Below are positions 24,201 to 37,289 of a stretch of 64,000 bases of DNA, in pieces (within the stretch, counting starts at the first letter, position 1; the number at the start of each line of letters is the position of its first letter). A program made the position numbers and the translations under genes. The DNA lies in assembly GCF_000972845.2 (NCBI RefSeq), contig NC_040016.1:4360701-4424700 (forward strand), written 5' to 3'. A model generated the notes under the pieces. It saw only the letters and a program-made list of their open reading frames with translations. It was not told where the DNA came from and searched no databases. This DNA is from Larimichthys crocea. Its lineage: Eukaryota; Chordata; Actinopteri; Sciaenidae.

Positions 24201-25819
24201 TCAGCATGTTGAGCCAATATTCTATCACATGTCCCTTTGTGGTATCACCTGCAGTGGACGGGGACCCTCATTTCATGATTGAGCTCCCAGACAGAGAGGA
24301 CGCCTTGTGCTTCAACATCAATGACAAACCAGGAACCATTTTCAACCTGGTCAGAGATCCAAACTCAGGTCAACCCAGAGTCCTGATCATGATGCATGCC
24401 TTTTTATTTTACCCACTGACAAGTATAGGATGATCTTTTTTAACTTCAAATGTGTATTCCTTGGAGACCTAGATTTTGGACCCTGCCCTGCAGTTAAAAA
24501 GTGAATGACTGAATCCTCTGTTGTTTCCACAGGTATTTTGGTCAATGGCCAGATCATTGGAGATAAGAAGATTCCCCCTGATGGGAAAATTAACACTTAC
24601 TTTTGGCGTTTTGGCATCGTCCACCAGACTCTGGGTGTGAGGCTTGAGGTGGACACTCAGGTCATTTCTGTCTTCCAAGATGGCAAACGATTCAAGCTGC
24701 TGTGGTCTGACTCTGCTTCTCTCAAAGGACCCAAGTGAGTGACGACACTATCACATAATCCAGATCAGGATGAACAATGACATCAATTACACAATGACTA
24801 TAATTAACATCTTCTCATCTAGTGTGGATCTTCTGTTGACCAAGGATCGCAGCTTAACGGTGACTCTAAAAGATTCAGTCAAGTTTGTCATCCTGCTTCA
24901 CAAAGTGTGGAAGAAGCACCCGTACCACCGGGACTACTTGGGTTTCTACACCTTGGACAGCCACCTCCTGTCCCCTTCTGTTCACGGCCTGCTAGGTACA
25001 GCATGAAGCATGCAGCAAACATGCAGCGAATAGATTGCATTGTTTAATATTTAATACAGTATCAGGTCAAAAACAGTGAGACTCATTTTAGAATTCTTCT
25101 GTGGTTTCTCTTAAGAACAGACAAAAAAGAGTATGATGAAGATAAATGGACACGTTGCAACAATATTTACTACTCTATTGCCTAAAATGGAATTGGTTCA
25201 ATATGGGTACAATATTAACACACTGTGACAATGTCACTTGTAGTGTTGAACCTACAGACATTCTGCAGTTGCCCTTGGCTTTATAGCAAGTTCAGGTTCA
25301 TTGTTTAGCTGTCACAACTTCACTGTTTCAGAGTTGTTTTATTTTGACATTACAGGATAATAAAGCTCAGATTTTGCAAAGATCTCTAGTAGAGAGACAC
25401 AGGGCCAGAATGATTACATTTTACTATGATATATGAATGTTTGACCATTCTCCAGGTCAGTTCTACCATGGGATTGAATATGAAGTGACTGACCTGCGTC
25501 CAGGTGAGGTCCCAGAGAAACCAGATGCCACCATGTTTGTGAAAGGACGGGAGCTCAATGTGACCAGGTACACGGCATGACTCAATTAATATGTATAGTA
25601 TGTATATGTTTAATGTGAATGTAAATATGTGCCCTTAAAATATCATTTGGTCTACATGACATTTCTGTCTCTGTCCACAGAGGCTGGCAGAGAGACTTCA
25701 GGAATGATGTGAAGAATGGTGAAAATGTTCCCTGCTGGTTTATTCACAGTAATGGAACAGGCCTCCTCGATGGAAATGAGGCAGACTATATTGTGTCAGG
25801 ACTTTTTAAAACTGTTTAA
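18269..25819 (+). CDS. itih3: ITIH3-like heavy chain, copy 2 (complete, 22 exons, 911 aa)
   Basis: Exons: 18269-18382, 18682-18711, 19250-19273, 20060-20214, 20452-20556, 20638-20800, 20904-21014, 21140-21268, 21478-21594, 21677-21845, 21962-22087, 22206-22387, 22489-22674, 22784-22923, 23124-23281, 23405-23431, 23529-23588, 24255-24368, 24533-24734, 24823-24995, 25456-25567, 25681-25819. All have AG/GT borders and keep phase: 2736 nt in total, close to mammalian ITIH1/3 (about 890-911 aa). Residues 1-27 form a signal peptide ([15 protein letters not shown] core). KR|ST at 49-52 matches the propeptide cleavage site. A VIT domain spans about 57-190. The VWA domain spans about 295-475 with MIDAS D304-S306-S308 (DRSGS). 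VDGDPHF at 666-672 is the site where family members are cut between Asp and Pro and esterified to chondroitin sulfate of bikunin. The C-terminal propeptide follows. Secreted plasma protein that stabilises hyaluronan matrix. ITIH3 rather than ITIH1/4 is inferred from similarity and the MUSTN1 neighbour. Confidence 0.93.
20335..20402. repeat. (ACA)n/(AAT)n simple repeat in intron 4, copy 2
   Basis: Runs of AACAAC and AATAAT in intron 4. The same tract occurs in copy 3 (about 30655-30695), copy 5 (about 59345-59385) and, greatly expanded, at 41715-41779 in copy 4 where it meets the N gap. Copy 1 lacks it. Confidence 0.85.
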
Positions 25820-27059
25820 AAACCAAGTATCCATCATGGAAATCATCTAAATCACAGTCATGAAATAACTATTCAAATCTGCCTGTACTTAACGCCATGA
25901 ATACATCATGTAGCTGATCAGTGTAATTGCTGGAAACAGCTACTAAGAATGGGAAATAGCACAATACCAAAACTGTGAGAAGTCCTGGGAGACAGCAATT
26001 CAGCAATCACTTGTATGGAAATAAATGGAACACAGTTCTTAAAGATGGACTCAAGCTGGAATTAATGATTTCATTTAAGTTTTTTTTAATTTATTTATTA
26101 TTTTTGGCTCTTTTTCCCTAAAGGCAACTCCGAGCACATCTACTAGTTTGCCAATTTCAAACTCAGGAGGCCAGCACTATGAATGCAAGTCAATGACTAA
26201 CTAAGTGAGTGAGTGAGTGAGTGAGTGAGTGAGTGAGTGAGTGAGTGAGTGAGTGAGTGAGTGAGTGAGCTATACCATTAGTTGTTTTGTTAGTGCTGAA
26301 CACTCCTAATGATGGTGGAATCAGGCTATTTAAAGAGTCATTTCATCATGTTTTCTCAAATGGAAGGCCATTCTACAGGATACTTTAACATGTTTTATCC
26401 ACCATTGGCCAATGTCTATAAAGTCACCCGACAAACATAAACACAGAATTGTGTAAAAAAAAACAAGTCCATACTTTGCAGATGCATCACATCGAACAGT
26501 GCAGCACAGATTATCAAGAGATATCATATCCGCACAGAGACAGTACAATGTTGTACAATGTACAAATACCTTTTTCACAATGCTGGTGGTGCCCCTCTTT
26601 CTACTATGTAGCCAAAATGGTGACCACTGAGGGCCATAAGTGTCCAACGTTCCACACTCAACTTTTGGACCATTACTCACAGTTCACTGCATGTTGCCAT
26701 AATTGAGACTATGAACGTGCTTATCTACTTAAAATAGAAAGTATACATATGGAAGTATGCAAATTGACATACAACAATTGTTGTTGTTGGTTTGAAAATG
26801 TCAATGAATTCATATAGACTCTGAGCAAGATCTGGCAGGTAAATTGGCTGGTGTGCTGTTTGCAGTTTACTGTCAGCTAGCAACTGTAGCTTGCTTGAAC
26901 TTGCTGGCTGAATGGATATATTATTTACAGCTTGCCAACTTAATTACCTGCAAATGTAATCCATGATACTGACTTGTAAGACACTGGCCTTGCGTGGAGA
27001 ATAAAACTACTTATTCATGAATAGATGAATGAACACATACATGGCAAAAGATGCATATT
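25820..27059. other. Intergenic spacer between ITIH copies 2 and 3
   Basis: No gene supported. Positions 25820-26400 resemble 36127-36720 downstream of copy 3, as expected for a tandem unit. It holds the GTGA microsatellite at 26202-26269. The remainder is unremarkable. Confidence 0.6.
26202..26269. repeat. (GTGA)n microsatellite
   Basis: About 16 uninterrupted GTGA units. The homologous site after copy 3 (about 36513-36538) has far fewer units, so the tract is unstable between copies. Confidence 0.95.
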
Positions 27060-27410
27060 TAAATACATAAATAAATAAATAAAATGATGAATAAATAAAT
27101 GGATGCTTCATGATGCTGATACCTCACAAATACCTGCATATTTAATGCATAATGCTGAATAATTAAATTACAAAATGCATGATTGAATTTTAGAAATACA
27201 CAAAGGAAAAAAAGTAGATTTGTATAAATGTAGAAATAAATAAGATGAGAGAAAAAAGACGTTAATGATCCCATGCCAGGCAAATTCAAACTTAAAGTCT
27301 AAACGTGTTGCTTCATTTCTATATTTTAATATCAGTTTATATAATGAAGAATGAGTCATTGTTTAAAACAAGATAAGACCTTTTTTGCCATAGTTAAAAT
27401 AAAACCGTAG
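27060..27410. repeat. Block paralogous to MUSTN1 intron 2
   Basis: AT-rich sequence leading into the tRNA-Glu gene matches 8890-9042 in MUSTN1 intron 2: shared AATAATTAAATTA, GAAATGCA/GAAATACA and TAGATTTGTATAAATG blocks in the same order. It shows that the ITIH duplication unit once included part of MUSTN1. Confidence 0.65.
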
Positions 27411-27482
27411 TTCCCTGACCGGGAATCGAACCCGGGCCGCGGCGGTGAGAGCGCCGAATCCTAACCACTAGACCACCAGGGA
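27411..27482 (-). tRNA. tRNA-Glu(CTC), upstream of ITIH copy 3
   Basis: Same 72-nt sequence as the gene at 9043-9114: anticodon CTC, intact A and B boxes, full acceptor pairing. It lies about 0.7 kb upstream of ITIH copy 3 on the opposite strand. The equivalent position upstream of copy 4 has lost it. Confidence 0.95.
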
Positions 27483-28182
27483 CGGACACATGCGGAAAGA
27501 AATAGGAAATATTTGTCGGTCTCTATCTCCAACTCGTGTCCACGATTTTCTGTTAATTAATGCAGCTTCGATATCAGCCCGTTGTTTTGTGATTACTGTG
27601 CTAGCTGGATACAGGTGCCATATACGTGCCACACAATCCAAGTCCTATGCAGCAACAGACTTCATGTTCATTCTTACCCTTAATATTCTGGATGAATTCA
27701 TAAATTCTGATTGGTCTAGAGCTGCTTTTCAAAATGTGCTCATGTCCACCCACCTGCTGCGTGAGCATAACTCCCAACTCATGTTTGTTTTGGTGCGTTT
27801 TCAGCTTCACCCACACACATGTTGTCTCACAGATCTAAATGAAGTCAATATTTGTGTGTGTGGTAATATTCAAAATATGAAGCCAACATTTATTGTCTTC
27901 ATCTTACTAAAGTCAAAAGTGCCTTTTCAATACTACTTGAGAGAGAATGAGAAAGAGAACGAGTCAATAGTGATGCTGCATAATATGAGTTGCAAAAAAT
28001 GTTCAAAAGATAAACGGTTTATTCGTAGAAGTTGATGTTTTTTAAGCAGTTGTTTGCACATTGCATCAGATTGGGCATACATTTGGGTTTATGTGGCTGA
28101 TTAAATTAATGATTGATCAGTGGCAGGGCAGAGAGCTTTTTCTCGGTGGTGAAGTCAGTCACTGTTCAGTGGAAGTTTGGTC
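27483..28182 (+). other. 5' flank of ITIH copy 3, including MUSTN1 3'UTR-like block
   Basis: Positions 27590-27969 match 38541-38907 upstream of copy 4. From 27970 the sequence is the MUSTN1 3'UTR-like block that precedes exon 1 in copies 2-4. A 181-codon open frame crosses the region, but it has no domain signature and the corresponding frame before copy 4 is broken, so it is not called a gene. MUSTN1 exon 3 is absent between the tRNA-Glu and this block. Confidence 0.6.
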
Positions 28183-31100
28183 ATGTCTGGACTGCTGGGT
28201 GTTCGACTGCTGCTGCTGTGGGGCAGTGCCTGCCTTTGGCTGCCCAGCCAGGCCCGAGGGGCTCTGGTCATCTCCAGTCCTCATGAAACTCTTCAGGTAA
28301 CTTCACACACTGAACTTTTTGTACTCTGTTCTTAATTTGAATTTAATTTTATTCATTTCATGTGGTGCTTCCTGTATGTTTTCTTATGAATGATCTCTTT
28401 AACACAAACTGTACTCCACCCAGTTTCACTCTGTATCATGTTACTCCTTTAAACTTCTGCTCCTTGTATGTATATTTTAAAGAAGGTTTTTCCTTTGACC
28501 TAGTTCATGTAATCTCAGTGTTTTTTTGTTTTGTTTTTTTGTTTTTTTATATCTTGTCATCCCGTTGGTTCATCTTGCTGTATTTGTATTTCAGGGGACA
28601 AGAGGAGCTGTCCGATCACTGCAGGTATTTGGCAGAAACGGACACAGTTTGTACATTATTCAAACCTGTGGTCACTGATGAATATCATTATAGTTAATGA
28701 TCATGTTTATAGAAATTGAAGCAACATTGTGTAACTTTTCTACCATAAAATAACAGATAATTTTGATGCTACACCAACCTATAATCAGGTGGATGGTGTC
28801 TCTGTCATATCCGTATGTCTGTTCCTGCACTGTGTAACTTTGTCCTTTGGGTATGATCTCCTGTGAGAAGTAACACTTTACTTCACAAGTCACACACCAT
28901 GATTTATGATTTAAACTGGATCATACTTCATGGAGGGCGGCATGATGGAGCAGTGGTTAGCACTGTAACCTCACAGCAAGAAGGTTCCTGGTTTGAACCA
29001 CTGTGTGGAGTTTGCATGTTCTCCCCGTGTTTGCGTGGATTCTCTCCGGGTATTCTGGCTTCCTGCCACAGTTGTTGGTTGTTTGTCTCTATGTGGCCTG
29101 TGATAAGCTGGCAACTTGTCCAGGGTGTACCCTGCCTCTCGTCCAAGGTCAGCTTGGATAGGCTCCAGCCCCACCGTGACCGAGAAATTGCTGAAGTTAA
29201 AGGTCAATGTTGAGGTCAGGAATTCAGAAAGTGTTCAGGAGCCCCTGATGTCTTATGCTGTAATATTTATTGACACTTGGCCAAGGAGAATTAGAGACAC
29301 TCTCAAAGTACATCAGAAGTGCCTGAGTCGGTTTCACATTCTGTCGAACTCATGCTGGTGGTCAGACTTTAAACCCACAAGATAACACCACAAATACTAT
29401 ACACCCAGAATTAGTCAAAGAGAATGTCTTTACCCATGGAGGTGTTATTGTCAACATATTGTAGTCTGGAGACACAGATGTCTGTTTACGTAGATTGGAC
29501 TACAACAGCAAGCTATCTATTATGTCTTGGAAGGCAGCAATAGGTCTCCTCGACCCTAGCCACCACAGTGTATTCCAATGATCACATGGTATTACACATT
29601 AGTCAACTGATTGATTAATGAGTTTTACTCTTTAATACGCAGTCATATGAACATAAAGACAGATATGGAATAACTGTTTCTTGTTCGGCTCCATTCATGA
29701 CAGTGGCTTGTCTTTTGTCTGAAAGACTTGGTCTTAGCATACCAGGGGCCATCAGGCCATCCATGCTGGGGTTCTGCAACTGGGGGCCAACATGGTAGTC
29801 AACTGGATCTTGCTTAATAAGAACATGGTCACATTGGGCTGTTATGCCATGAAGTCAGTGAAGCATCAAAATGATTCAAAATCTGTTCTTCATGGTATGA
29901 TAGTTACACAATATAGCTTTAAATGACACAATGTTGTTTTAAATAACTTAAAACAAACAGCTTTGCTCACTCACTCATCTTGTTTTTTTTTCTTTTTACA
30001 GAAAAGAAGTACAAATAAGGCTATGGTAAGAAAATGATTTGTTTGTATAATGATATTGATGATGACAGATATCTAAATATTATAATAATATAAGGTTGTT
30101 AGACTCAAAATATCGATAAAGAAAATGATTGAGAATAACTGAACAGACTGAACAAGAGTTTAGTTTTCAGCATCCAGGTTAACTCACACACGATATGTCT
30201 CATCACAACACTCCCAAAGCAGGTTGTGTAAAATGACGTAAAAATAGCAGATTTTAGAGCAAGTCACTGTATGAAAATGCATGTGAAGTGCTGGTGATTG
30301 GAGGCTTTTCCATATTTATTCATACTGATTCTTCCACCATCTCTTTCTGTCTCAGGTGGAGGTGCACAGTGTGAAAGTGGATTGCACTGTGACGTCTCGT
30401 TTCGCTCACACCGTCATGACTTCCAAGGCTCTGAACAAAGCAAACTCTTCTCAAGAAATCTTCTTTGAAGTGGAGCTGCCCAAGACCGCCTTCATCAGCA
30501 ACTTTAGCATGTCAGTGTGTCTACACTCTGATTTCCACTCTTCCCACATTCCTATGCCCAGTATGACCATTTGTGTAAGACAGCCTTCCTCCCATTTGAG
30601 CTCTGAAGCTGAATTATTTTAATAATATAATTATTAGTCAATATAATTAGTATATAACAACAACAACAACAATAATAATAACAATAACAATGATATAATT
30701 AGTTAGTCAAGTTGCATCATGCTGTTCTCCATCTTTGTGTCTCACAGGGAAATTGAAGGTCAGCTGTATGTTGGTGAGGTGAAGGAGAAAGAGAAAGCAA
30801 AGAAACAGTATGAGAAGGCTGTTTCCTCTGGACAGACTGCTGGACTGGTCAAGTATGTTGGACTGAACAATGTTACAGTATGATTTGAACACATGGTGGT
30901 GGTGTGAACATTAATACATGTCTATCATTACAGGGCTTCTGGGAGAAAAATGGAGAAGTTTTCAGTGTCTGTGAATATTGCAGCCAAAAGCAACGTGACT
31001 TTTATTCTGACTTACGAGGAGCTCCTTCAGAGGAAACTGGGCCAATATGAGATTCTAACACGAGTTAAACCCAAACAACCGGTGCAAGAGTTTCAGGTTA

Positions 31101-34100
31101 TTACATGTTCATGTTTAAATCCTGGTTCCTGGTGAATTTCAAATACTCCACATGAGTTTTTTCTCTTTCTCTGTGTGTGTTGTGCCTGTGTGGAGACAGA
31201 TTGTAACAAACATCTATGAGCCCCAGGGCATTTCTTATGTCGACACCCATGCAACCTTCCTCTCCAATGATCTGCTCCCTCTGGTGGAGAAAACCGTCAC
31301 AGACAAAAAGGTACATGATACAACAGGTTTTTTTCTGTTTTCAAAGTGTCTCACTTCCTTTTCTTCACATTCAAAAAAATACTGACTCAAGAATTAACAG
31401 TAAACTAAACTGATCGTATTGTATCCCATTGTCAGGCACACATCTCTTTCTCACCAACTATTGAGCAGCAGAGAAAGTGTCCAGGTTGTGATGAAACAGT
31501 CATTGACGGCGATTTTATCATCAAGTATGATGTGAACCGAGCAAAGAGCCTTGGGGACATTCAGGTCAGCTCTAAACAAAGACTGTACTCAGTATCAGCT
31601 GAATGTACATTTAAATCACATATACAACTATAGGTTTACTTTAATGCTGAGTTCTAAAGTACAATTGATCAATATAGATTAGATAGGCCAAGAACATGGA
31701 GTTCTCATGATGCCTTCTCATTCTTTCATGTACAGATGTATATTATTGCTCATTATGATTCTCTTCCCTTCAGATCGTGAATGGATACTTTGTTCACTTT
31801 TTTGCTCCACCTAACCTGCCCAGAGTCCCAAAGAATGTGGCATTTGTAATTGACAGGAGTGGATCAATGAGTGGAACAAAGATGCACCAGGTGAGAGACG
31901 GTTCAGACTGGTAATGTGACTGATATATATTATTGCCTACATTTTGACCTCTCACCTTGCAATTCTTTGTAGACACGACAGGCATTGACGACCATTCTCC
32001 AAGACCTCCATGAGGATGACCACTTTGCCCTCATCCTGTTTGACAGCTCTGTCATTTCCTGGCAGGAATCTCTAATCAAAGCAACCAAGGAAAATGTAGC
32101 TGAAGCCACGGTCTACGTCCAAAAGATTACAGATAGAGGAGGTTGATAGAAAAACAAGTGACACTAGCTTTGATGCTAAATGTTGTCTGCTTCCCAAATG
32201 ATAGAAATACACTATCACACCATACATTTGACAATAGTATGTGTCTTTTCCTTCTAGCAACTGACATCAATAGTGCGGTGTTGAGAGCCGTGGACATGCT
32301 GGTCAATGACAGGCAGGAGAAGAAGCTCCCAGAGAGGAGCATCGATATGGTTATTTTACTGACTGATGGAATGCCAAATGTCGGTAAGCACATAAGATGT
32401 TTACACACTGAAGGATTTACTGTATAGATGTGTCCATGCACATTTGATTGATGGACTTTATATTTAGCATTACATTTCTGCATATTGTATTGTGTTTGAA
32501 GGAGTGTCTAGCCTTCCACAGATCCAGGAAAATGTTCGTTCTGCTATTGGGGGGAACATGTCTCTATTCTGTCTTGGATTCGGGAATGATGTGGATTATT
32601 CCTTCCTGGATGTGATGAGCAAACAAAACAAAGGAGTGGCACGCAGAATTTTTGAGGGTTCAGATGCAACACTTCAACTTGAGGTCAAGGGTCTAAGCTA
32701 TGAATACATTTTAGAGCCAATAGTTTGCTATGTCACATTCTTTCCCAATTATATAATCACAATGTGTGTGTGTACATTTATTCCAGGGTTTCTATGAGGA
32801 GGTGTCCAGCCCTCTGCTTACAGAGGTAGACCTGCGTTATCCTGACAACACAGTAGAATTACTGACCACCAACCACTTCAATCAATTGTTTAACGGCTCA
32901 GAGATTGTTGTGGCCGGTCGGCTGATAGACAACAACCTGGACAACTTCATGGTGGAGGCCTTCGGCCAGGGGGTGAGGAGAAAGAAATTGCAGAAATTTT
33001 AGGTATTAGGCTGAGGTATCAAGAAGATGTTTCTTAATCTGTTTTTAGACATTGTTTCTTCAACATTTCTCTCTCCCGTAGTTTGAGGAGGACTTCATAG
33101 TGCAGGGCCAGGCCAGTGCTGTGGACTGGGATGTCATATACCCAGATGAGGAATACATCTTTGGAGATTTTACAGAGCGTCTGTGGGCCTACCTCACCAT
33201 CCAGCAGCTACTAGAGAACAGGTTATTTTGTGTAATTTAACTCAAATTGAGTTGCTTAATCATTTTTAGCATGGAAATCTGAATTTCCCATTGATCTCAT
33301 AAGGATCTTTGTTCATGATATTTGTCCATTGTCTGAGAGCCCATGATAAATCTTGCAATATTAATTTACAGGTTCTGTGGTGGTTTTCAAAATGCCTGTG
33401 TCATATGTTGCTTTCTTGCAGTAAGATTGGTGTTGCAGATGAGAAAGACGCCACAGCCAAGGCTCTAGACATGTCTCTGCATTATAGCTTTGTCACTCCC
33501 CTCACCTCCATGCTGGTCACCAGGCCTGAAACTGAGGACGGTACAGACAGCCCTCTCATTGCTGACAAGCTGACTGAGGGTAAGTGAGAGAGGGGTATCA
33601 AGAAGTGAAACTGGGCAAGCTTCTGACTCAACTAGCAGAAGATGATGCTTTAGTTTGAACTGTGGAATTTACTGTTTTTTTGTTTTTATCTTTTTTTGGC
33701 AGAGCAAAGACAACAAGCAGAAAGAATGGGTAAGGCAGTCATTTAAAAAAACACAAAAACACTTTTGGGATAAATTCAGTTCACTGTATTGGTTTTTAAC
33801 TTAATTCTTATTGTTATCTTCACTAGCACATCAATATGACCTTCAAGTATACACACGATCTTACCTGGCAGCACCCGCATATTTTGGTAAGAACATTTTC
33901 AGCAATGCTAGCTGCATTGGAGTCAGTTGGTCGGTTATGGCATCAACTATTCATGGTCTTCAGAGGAGTCCTAATGACTTTGCTGACTGATCTTTCATTC
34001 AGTGCCACCAGCAGGTCAAACTCTTTAACTTATTAGTAGATTGACAAAGTTGATAGATTTGTCCTTAGTCTTTTCCCCCGACTTTTCCTCTTGTGCCATG

Positions 34101-36126
34101 ATGAAGTTGACATTTTATATTTTGAGGTATTTGCTATGAAATTTCATTTACACATTCAAATCCTCTTCAGGATAAATTGAAATAACTTTGGTGATCCTAA
34201 CTTTTGATCTAATGGTATCATTGAATCAGAATGTATCCAATACTTCAGTTCAGTCATGACCATATGACCTGCAAAACAAAGCTGTACTTTCTTTTTAGCA
34301 TTAATTAGCAATTGTTAGCATACGCACATGCAAAACTAAAATGGTGAATGCGATAAACATGACACCTGCTAAGCATAGTAAAATTAACAATGTTGTTGTG
34401 GACACGTTAGCATTCTGACCTTTTAACTTTTAGAGCATTTAGCTCCGTACAGCTTCACAGAACTACTAGCATGGCTGATAACTCATAGCCTAGTTACATT
34501 GTTGTGATCAGCATGTTGAGCCAGTATTCTATCACATGTCCCTTTGTGGTATCACCTGCAGTGGACGGGGACCCTCATTTCATGATTGAGCTCCCAGACA
34601 GAGAGGACGCCTTGTGCTTCAACATCAATGACAAACCAGGAACCATTTTCAACCTGGTCAGAGATCCAAACTCAGGTCAACCCAGAGTCCTGATCATGAT
34701 GCATGCCTTTTTATTTTACCCACTGACAAGTATAGGATGATCTTTTTTAACTTCAAATGTGTATTCCTTGGAGACCTAGATTTTGGACCCTGCCCTGCAG
34801 TTAAACAGTGAATGACTGAATCCTCTGTTGTTTCCACAGGTATTTTGGTCAATGGCCAGATCATTGGAGATAAGAAGATTCCCCCTGATGGGAAAATTAA
34901 CACTTACTTTTGGCGTTTTGGCATCGTCCACCAGACTCTGGGTGTGAGGCTTGAGGTGGACACTCAGGTCATTTCTGTCTTCCAAGATGGCAAACGATTC
35001 AAGCTGCTGTGGTCTGACTCTGCTTCTCTCAAAGGACCCAAGTGAGTGACGACACTATCACATAATCCAGATCAGGATGAACAATGACATCAATTACACA
35101 ATGACTATAATTAACATCTTCTCATCTAGTGTGGATCTTCTGTTGACCAAGGATCGCAGCTTAACGGTGACTCTAAAAGATTCAGTCAAGTTTGTCATCC
35201 TGCTTCACAAAGTGTGGAAGAAGCACCCGTACCACCGGGACTACTTGGGTTTCTACACCTTGGACAGCCACCTCCTGTCCCCTTCTGTTCACGGCCTGCT
35301 AGGTACAGCATGAAGCATGCAGCAAACATGCAGCGAATAGATTGCATTGTTTAATATTTAATACAGTATCAGGTCAAAAACAGTGAGACTCATTTTAGAA
35401 TTCTTCTGTGGTTTCTCTTAAGAACAGACAAAAAAGAGTATGATGAAGATAAATGGACACGTTGCAACAATATTTACTACTCTATTGCCTAAAATGGAAT
35501 TGGTTCAATATGGGTACAATATTAACACACTGTGACAATGTCACTTGTAGTGTTGAACCTACAGACATTCTGCAGTTGCCCTTGGCTTTATAGCAAGTTC
35601 AGGTTCATTGTTTAGCTGTCACAACTTCACTGTTTCAGAGTTGTTTTATTTTGACATTACAGGATAATAAAGCTCAGATTTTGCAAAGATCTCTAGTAGA
35701 GAGACACAGGGCCAGAATGATTACATTTTACTATGATATATGAATGTTTGACCATTCTCCAGGTCAGTTCTACCATGGGATTGAATATGAAGTGACTGAC
35801 CTGCGTCCAGGTGAGGTCCCAGAGAAACCAGATGCCACCATGTTTGTGAAAGGACGGGAGCTCAATGTGACCAGGTACACGGCATGACTCAATTAATATG
35901 TATAGTATGTATATGTTTAATGTGAATGTAAATATGTGCCCTTAAAATATCATTTGGTCTACATGACATTTCTGTCTCTGTCCACAGAGGCTGGCAGAGA
36001 GACTTCAGGAATGATGTGAAGAATGGTGAAAATGTTCCCTGCTGGTTTATTCACAGTAATGGAACAGGCCTCCTCGATGGAAATGAGGCAGACTATATTG
36101 TGTCAGGACTTTTTAAAACTGTTTAA
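28183..36126 (+). CDS. itih3: ITIH3-like heavy chain, copy 3 (complete, 22 exons, 911 aa)
   Basis: Exons: 28183-28296, 28595-28624, 30002-30025, 30356-30510, 30748-30852, 30934-31096, 31200-31310, 31436-31564, 31774-31890, 31973-32141, 32258-32383, 32502-32683, 32787-32972, 33082-33221, 33422-33579, 33703-33729, 33827-33886, 34562-34675, 34840-35041, 35130-35302, 35763-35874, 35988-36126. Length and domain order equal copy 2: signal peptide, KR|ST propeptide site, VIT, VWA with DRSGS MIDAS, VDGDPHF maturation motif, C-terminal domain ending [25 protein letters not shown]. The visible protein differences from copy 2 are at the mature N terminus (exon 3 reads KRSTNKAM, not KRSTIEAT) and NSSQE for NSAQE in exon 4. 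From exon 4 on, exons and introns are almost identical to copy 2, whereas introns 1-3 differ and intron 2 carries a SINE-like insertion. That pattern indicates gene conversion or a very recent partial duplication. Confidence 0.93.
28931..29180 (+). mobile_element. tRNA-like SINE-type repeat in intron 2 of copy 3
   Basis: Contains GCAGTGGTTAGCACTGTAAC, then a B-box-like GGTTTGAACCACTG, GTTTGCATGTTCTCCCC, GGATTCTCTCCGGG and GATAGGCTCCAGCCCCAC. This is the common teleost interspersed repeat usually met as GGCGGCAYGGTGG. An identical insertion is in copy 4 (39890-40139), so it predates the split of copies 3 and 4. It is absent from copies 1 and 2. Exact family name not assigned. Confidence 0.75.
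29181..29610 (+). repeat. Unclassified repeat E in intron 2 of copy 3
   Basis: This block (GAGAAATTGCTGAAGT, CTTGGCCAAGGAGAAT, CATCAGAAGTGCCTGAGTCG, AGAATTAGTCAAAGAG) occurs also in copy 4 intron 2 (40140-40645) and at the right edge of the window (63765-64000). Part of it occurs inverted at 38025-38292. Compared with copy 4 it lacks 114 nt corresponding to 40530-40643. It has no convincing open frame. Confidence 0.7.
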
Positions 36127-37289
36127 AAACCAAGTATCCATCATGGAAATCATCTAAATCACAGTCAGGAAATAAATATTTAAGTCTGCCTGTACTTACA
36201 CCATGAATACATCATGTAGCTGATCAGTGTAATTGCTGGAAACAGCTACTAAGAATGGGAATTAGCACAATACCAAAACTGTGAGAAGTCCTGGGAGAGA
36301 GAAATTCAGCAATCACTTGTATGGAAAAAAATGGAACACAGTTCTTAAAGATGGACTCAAGCTGGAATTAATGATTTCATTTAAGTTTTTAATTTATTTA
36401 TTATTTTTGGCTCTTTTTCCCTAAAGGAAACCCCCGAGCACATCTACTAGTTTGCCAATTTCAAACTCAGGGGGCCAGCACTATGAATGCAAGTCAATGA
36501 CTACGTGACTACATGAGTGAGTGAGTGAGTGAGTGAGTTATAGAATTGGTTGTTTTGTTAGGGCTGAACACGCCCCAGAATCGACTCCTAATGATGGTGG
36601 AATCAGGCTATTTAAGGAGTCACTTCATCGTGTTTTCTCCAATGGAAGGCCATTCTACAGGATACTTTAACATGTTTTATCCACTATTGGCCAATGTCTA
36701 TAAAGTCACCTGATAACCATAAACACAGAATTCTGTAACAAGTCCAAATTTTGACGATGCATCACATTGAACAGCGCAGTGCAGATTATCAAGAGATATT
36801 ATATGTGCTATGTACTTGAAACACTGATGGCTCTACATAACGGAGGAACAATGCATAATCAGACACACAGTCTTGAGTTCATTTTGACTGGCACGCTTCA
36901 ACTCTTTCAGAGCAAGCTGAAGTGTGTAACTCCTCCCATTTCAGCAATGAGGCAAAATCTATCAATGTAAGAACAAACAAAACTCAACAAAAACAATGCA
37001 CATTCAGTGTCTGTTCATTCAGTCTATAAAGTGCAAACACACTTACATTAAGTAAGCTTCTTTGGACAGATTCTTTGAACAAACTGTGCAAAACTAAAAC
37101 TACTATCTTGAGAGTCTCTCAGATTAACCAACACATCCCTCTTAACCAGCAAATCTTGTGTCAACTCTATAACATGATATGTACAGTTATATCTGTGCAG
37201 AATAGGAAAAAAAATTATCTAATCAGTTTTTCTCTCTTAACTGTGCACATTTGAACATAATGTCACAATTTGTCTTTGTACCACATTAA
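36127..37289. other. Spacer after ITIH copy 3
   Basis: Positions 36127-36790 are the sister of the spacer after copy 2, including a short GTGA tract near 36513-36538. From about 36790 the sequence has no counterpart between copies 2 and 3, so it is inserted or unique DNA. No gene is visible. Confidence 0.55.

Noticed and set aside
27490..28035. 181-codon open frame upstream of ITIH copy 3
   Set aside because: No domain, no conserved counterpart (the homologous region before copy 4 is not open over the same length) and it runs through the MUSTN1 3'UTR-like flank. Chance open frame.
28863..29213. 116-codon frame in ITIH intron 2
   Set aside because: It lies inside a SINE-type repeat that occurs identically in copy 4; antisense frames over the same bases exist, as usual for repeats.
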